From contig NZ_CP150919.1 of assembly GCF_039909015.1 (NCBI RefSeq), positions 4,440,501 through 4,504,500 on the forward strand: a DNA stretch of 64,000 nt, written 5' to 3'. The stretch's first letter is position 1. The number at the start of each line of letters is the position of its first letter. This stretch comes from Pseudomonas grandcourensis. Lineage in GTDB: Bacteria > Pseudomonadota > Gammaproteobacteria > Pseudomonadales > Pseudomonadaceae. Position numbers and translations under genes: made by a program. Positions 62,336-64,000 of this stretch are shown one piece after another. A model generated the notes under the pieces. It was not told where the DNA came from, did not search any database, and was given only the letters and a program-made list of their open reading frames with translations.

Positions 62336-63498
62336 CAGTAAGCCGCTTCATAGATGGCCAACGCGTCGCCCTCAGTGAGTGCGCGCGGGTTGTTTACGAG
62401 CAGGCGCTGCTGTTGCATCGCGTCGCTGGCCAATTGAGCAAGGCTTTCCCCGGGAACCTCGACATCACGCAGCCTTGTCGGCAAGTCGCAACGAGATCCC
62501 AATTGCGCCAACTCATGGACGAACTGTTCGGCGTGACTCTGCTGATCACCTGCCTGCAACCTTTCTCCCAGCAACGGCTGCGCGAGTTCGGCGTAGTCCG
62601 CCATCGCTACCGGCAGGTTGAAGCGCAGCACATGAGGCAGCACCAGCGAATTCGCCAGCCCATGAGGAATGTGAAAATGCCCGCCCAGCGGGTACGCCAG
62701 CGCATGCACCGCCGCCACCGGTGCGTTGGCAAATGCCTGGCCGGCCAGGCAGGCACCCAGCAACATCGCCTGGCGCGCGGCCAGGTTACTGCCGTTGTAC
62801 ACGGCCTGGTCGAGGTTGGCGGCCAAAAGCCGTAACGCCTCTCGCGCCAAGAGGCTGGACAGCGGATTGCGCTTGAGCTTGCTGGTGTAGGCCTCGATCG
62901 CGTGCACTATGGCATCAATACCCGTCGCCGCCGTCACGGCTGGCGGCAGGCCTAACGTACAGACGGCGTCGAGTACGGCGAGATCCGGCAGCAACAACGG
63001 CGAGACGACGCCCATCTTGGTGGTGTCACCGGTGGTGACGATCGCGATCGGTGTCACCTCCGAGCCGGTCCCGGCAGTCGTCGGCACCTGAATCAGCGGC
63101 AAGCGCTGGCCCTTTGCTTTGTCGACGCCATACAACTCGGTGATCGGTTGGTCGCACTGCGGATGCGCCAGCAGCGCGACCAGTTTGGCCACGTCCATCG
63201 AACTGCCACCACCGAAGCCGACGATCAGGTCGGCACCGATATGCCGTGCCCGTTCCACGGCGGCGAGCACGCAGGCCTCGCTCGGATCCACCGTCACGTC
63301 ACTGAAGATCGCCACGGCAACTTTTGCGAGGGTGAAACCAGGCAACACATCGTCGAGCATGCCCAGGCGAGCAATACCCGGGTCGGTGACTATCAATACA
63401 CGGCGCGCACCGCGTTCACTGCACAGATTGGCAAGGCGCGGCGCGGCGCCGGTTTCGCAGAGAATCTGCGCGGTAGTGGCAAAGCTGAAAGACTGCAT
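62335..63498 (-). CDS. Iron-containing alcohol dehydrogenase
   Basis: 387 residues from ATG 63498 (CAGGAG 8-9 bases upstream). GGGSSMDVAKLVALL, PTTAGTGSEVTPIAIV, GIDAIVHAIEAYTS and HALAYPLGGHFHIPHGLANS give the cofactor and metal sites of group III alcohol dehydrogenases. It is related to, but distinct from, the enzyme at 7755-8903. Lying between acyl-CoA dehydrogenase and thioesterase genes, it may oxidise an alcohol or hydroxy acid feeding an acyl-CoA route. Confidence 0.9.
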   Translation of the reverse strand: MQSFSFATTAQILCETGAAPRLANLCSERGARRVLIVTDPGIARLGMLDDVLPGFTLAKVAVAIFSDVTVDPSEACVLAAVERARHIGADLIVGFGGGSSMDVAKLVALLAHPQCDQPITELYGVDKAKGQRLPLIQVPTTAGTGSEVTPIAIVTTGDTTKMGVVSPLLLPDLAVLDAVCTLGLPPAVTAATGIDAIVHAIEAYTSKLKRNPLSSLLAREALRLLAANLDQAVYNGSNLAARQAMLLGACLAGQAFANAPVAAVHALAYPLGGHFHIPHGLANSLVLPHVLRFNLPVAMADYAELAQPLLGERLQAGDQQSHAEQFVHELAQLGSRCDLPTRLRDVEVPGESLAQLASDAMQQQRLLVNNPRALTEGDALAIYEAAY

Positions 63499-63533
63499 GT
63501 CAGCGACTCCTGATTTTTGTAATACGTCTGCAA

Positions 63534-64000
63534 TCAGCAACTGAAGTCGCTCGCGGGCATCGCCATCAAACAGTTCGCGCCACCCAACAATGCTTCCCGG
63601 TGTGCGCTTGCACGGGGTAATACGCGCCGCCAGTAGAAGTCAGCGGTCTGCAGCTTGGCTTGATAGAAAGCGCTTTCACCGGTGCCGTTAGTCAGGGTTT
63701 CACCCGCTCGAACCGCTGCCTGCAGCCAGAGCCCGGCCAGCAGGACGTAAGCCGAATACGCGAGGAACTCCACAGAGACCGCGCCGATTTCCTGCGGGTC
63801 CCGCTGGCAGGCCTCGATGATGGTCTTACCCAATGCGCGCCATTCCTCGAGGCGCTGACTGACTGCACCCGCCATTACCTGCAGCCGGGGTTGATGGCCA
63901 GCAGCTTCGACGTGCTGAGCCAGCTCATCGACCAACGCGTGCAATTCGGCACCGCCATCGCCCATCAGCTTGCGCCGGACCAAGTCCAGCGCCTGGATAC
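63534..64000 (-). CDS. Acyl-CoA dehydrogenase, C-terminal part (runs off right edge)
   Basis: The minus frame is open from the window edge to the stop at 63534 (about 155 residues). It reads LDLVRRKLMGDGGAELHALV, then AVSVEFLAYSAYVLLAGLWL and QTADFYWRRVLPRASAHREA, typical of the extra C-terminal domain of long (~590-600 residue) acyl-CoA dehydrogenases (AcylCoA_DH_C). The N-terminal catalytic part lies outside the window. It is the promoter-side gene of the operon seen here, 35 bp before the alcohol dehydrogenase. Confidence 0.85.
   Translation of the reverse strand, partial: IQALDLVRRKLMGDGGAELHALVDELAQHVEAAGHQPRLQVMAGAVSQRLEEWRALGKTIIEACQRDPQEIGAVSVEFLAYSAYVLLAGLWLQAAVRAGETLTNGTGESAFYQAKLQTADFYWRRVLPRASAHREALLGGANCLMAMPASDFSC

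Noticed and set aside
1..64000. CRISPR array, rRNA operon, toxin-antitoxin or phage structural genes
   Set aside because: No regularly spaced repeats, rRNA-like sequence or recognisable genes of these kinds were seen on either strand.

Overview
This 64 kb window looks like a chromosomal stretch of a soil- or plant-associated Pseudomonas, probably of the P. fluorescens group. Three things support this: a REPIN of the typical P. fluorescens type at 35.3 kb, transporter and regulator proteins that read like Pseudomonas orthologues, and two sigma-54 regulatory circuits. It is an accessory, catabolic region. Almost every intact gene is a solute transporter, an amino-acid or peptide enzyme, or a dedicated regulator; no housekeeping operon, rRNA or complete tRNA is present.

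Layout. 0-6 kb: a two-component system (sensor kinase plus sigma-54 activator) followed by two branched-chain-amino-acid-type binding proteins; the first of these has a near-consensus -24/-12 promoter, and the second runs off the left edge. 6-10.5 kb: a PAS/sigma-54 activator, an iron-dependent alcohol dehydrogenase with its own -24/-12 promoter, and an NCS2-type permease. 10.9-15.1 kb: a periplasmic broad-specificity amino-acid racemase, a DoxX protein divergent from a LysR regulator, an M20 amidohydrolase and a broken ECF sigma factor. 15.8-21.5 kb: a polar amino-acid ABC importer, an Lrp regulator and a dCache chemoreceptor. 21.9-29.8 kb: a gene series in one orientation, in the order of transcription: a threonine-synthase-like protein, an AsnC regulator, an ACT-less homoserine dehydrogenase, an aldehyde dehydrogenase, an amino-acid permease, a gamma-family PLP enzyme and a small SugE-type exporter. 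30-35 kb: DinB, PaiB, DapA-like and B3/4 proteins around a cupin-type HTH regulator and a LysE exporter. 35.4-44.8 kb: a porin, a NylB-like serine hydrolase, a complete peptide ABC importer and an unusual HTH regulator.

45.4-48 kb is a mobile-DNA boundary. It holds the 3' end of a group II intron with a frameshifted reverse transcriptase, a 45-nt 3' fragment of tRNA-Pro(GGG), and a tyrosine integrase whose start region is tandemly duplicated (147 bp). 48.1-57.3 kb holds a catabolic module lying between two 25-bp near-identical direct repeats: a second peptide-type ABC importer with a Tat-exported binding protein, ProC, a metallo-beta-lactamase-fold hydrolase, a HalD/ArpA-like 2-oxoglutarate oxygenase with an intact HxD...H triad, and a LacI regulator. 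57.3-64 kb: a penicillin-acylase-family Ntn hydrolase divergent from an AraC regulator, then a decayed fatty-acid-type operon (acyl-CoA dehydrogenase, iron alcohol dehydrogenase, thioesterase, and a thiolase gene truncated by an IS110 remnant).

The most interesting signals are these. (1) A proposed homoserine uptake and catabolism regulon at 15.8-29.8 kb. The importer operon and hom share a 59-bp upstream element, homoserine dehydrogenase lacks its feedback domain, and the threonine-synthase-like protein has Gln where the PLP-binding Lys should be. (2) The 9-kb oxygenase/ProC/MBL/ABC module between direct repeats. (3) A shared TTGACT-N5-AGTCAA-type operator that overlaps the start codon of the cupin-HTH regulator and recurs upstream of dinB/thrC-like. 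Functions are inferred from motifs and context only; no database search was possible.
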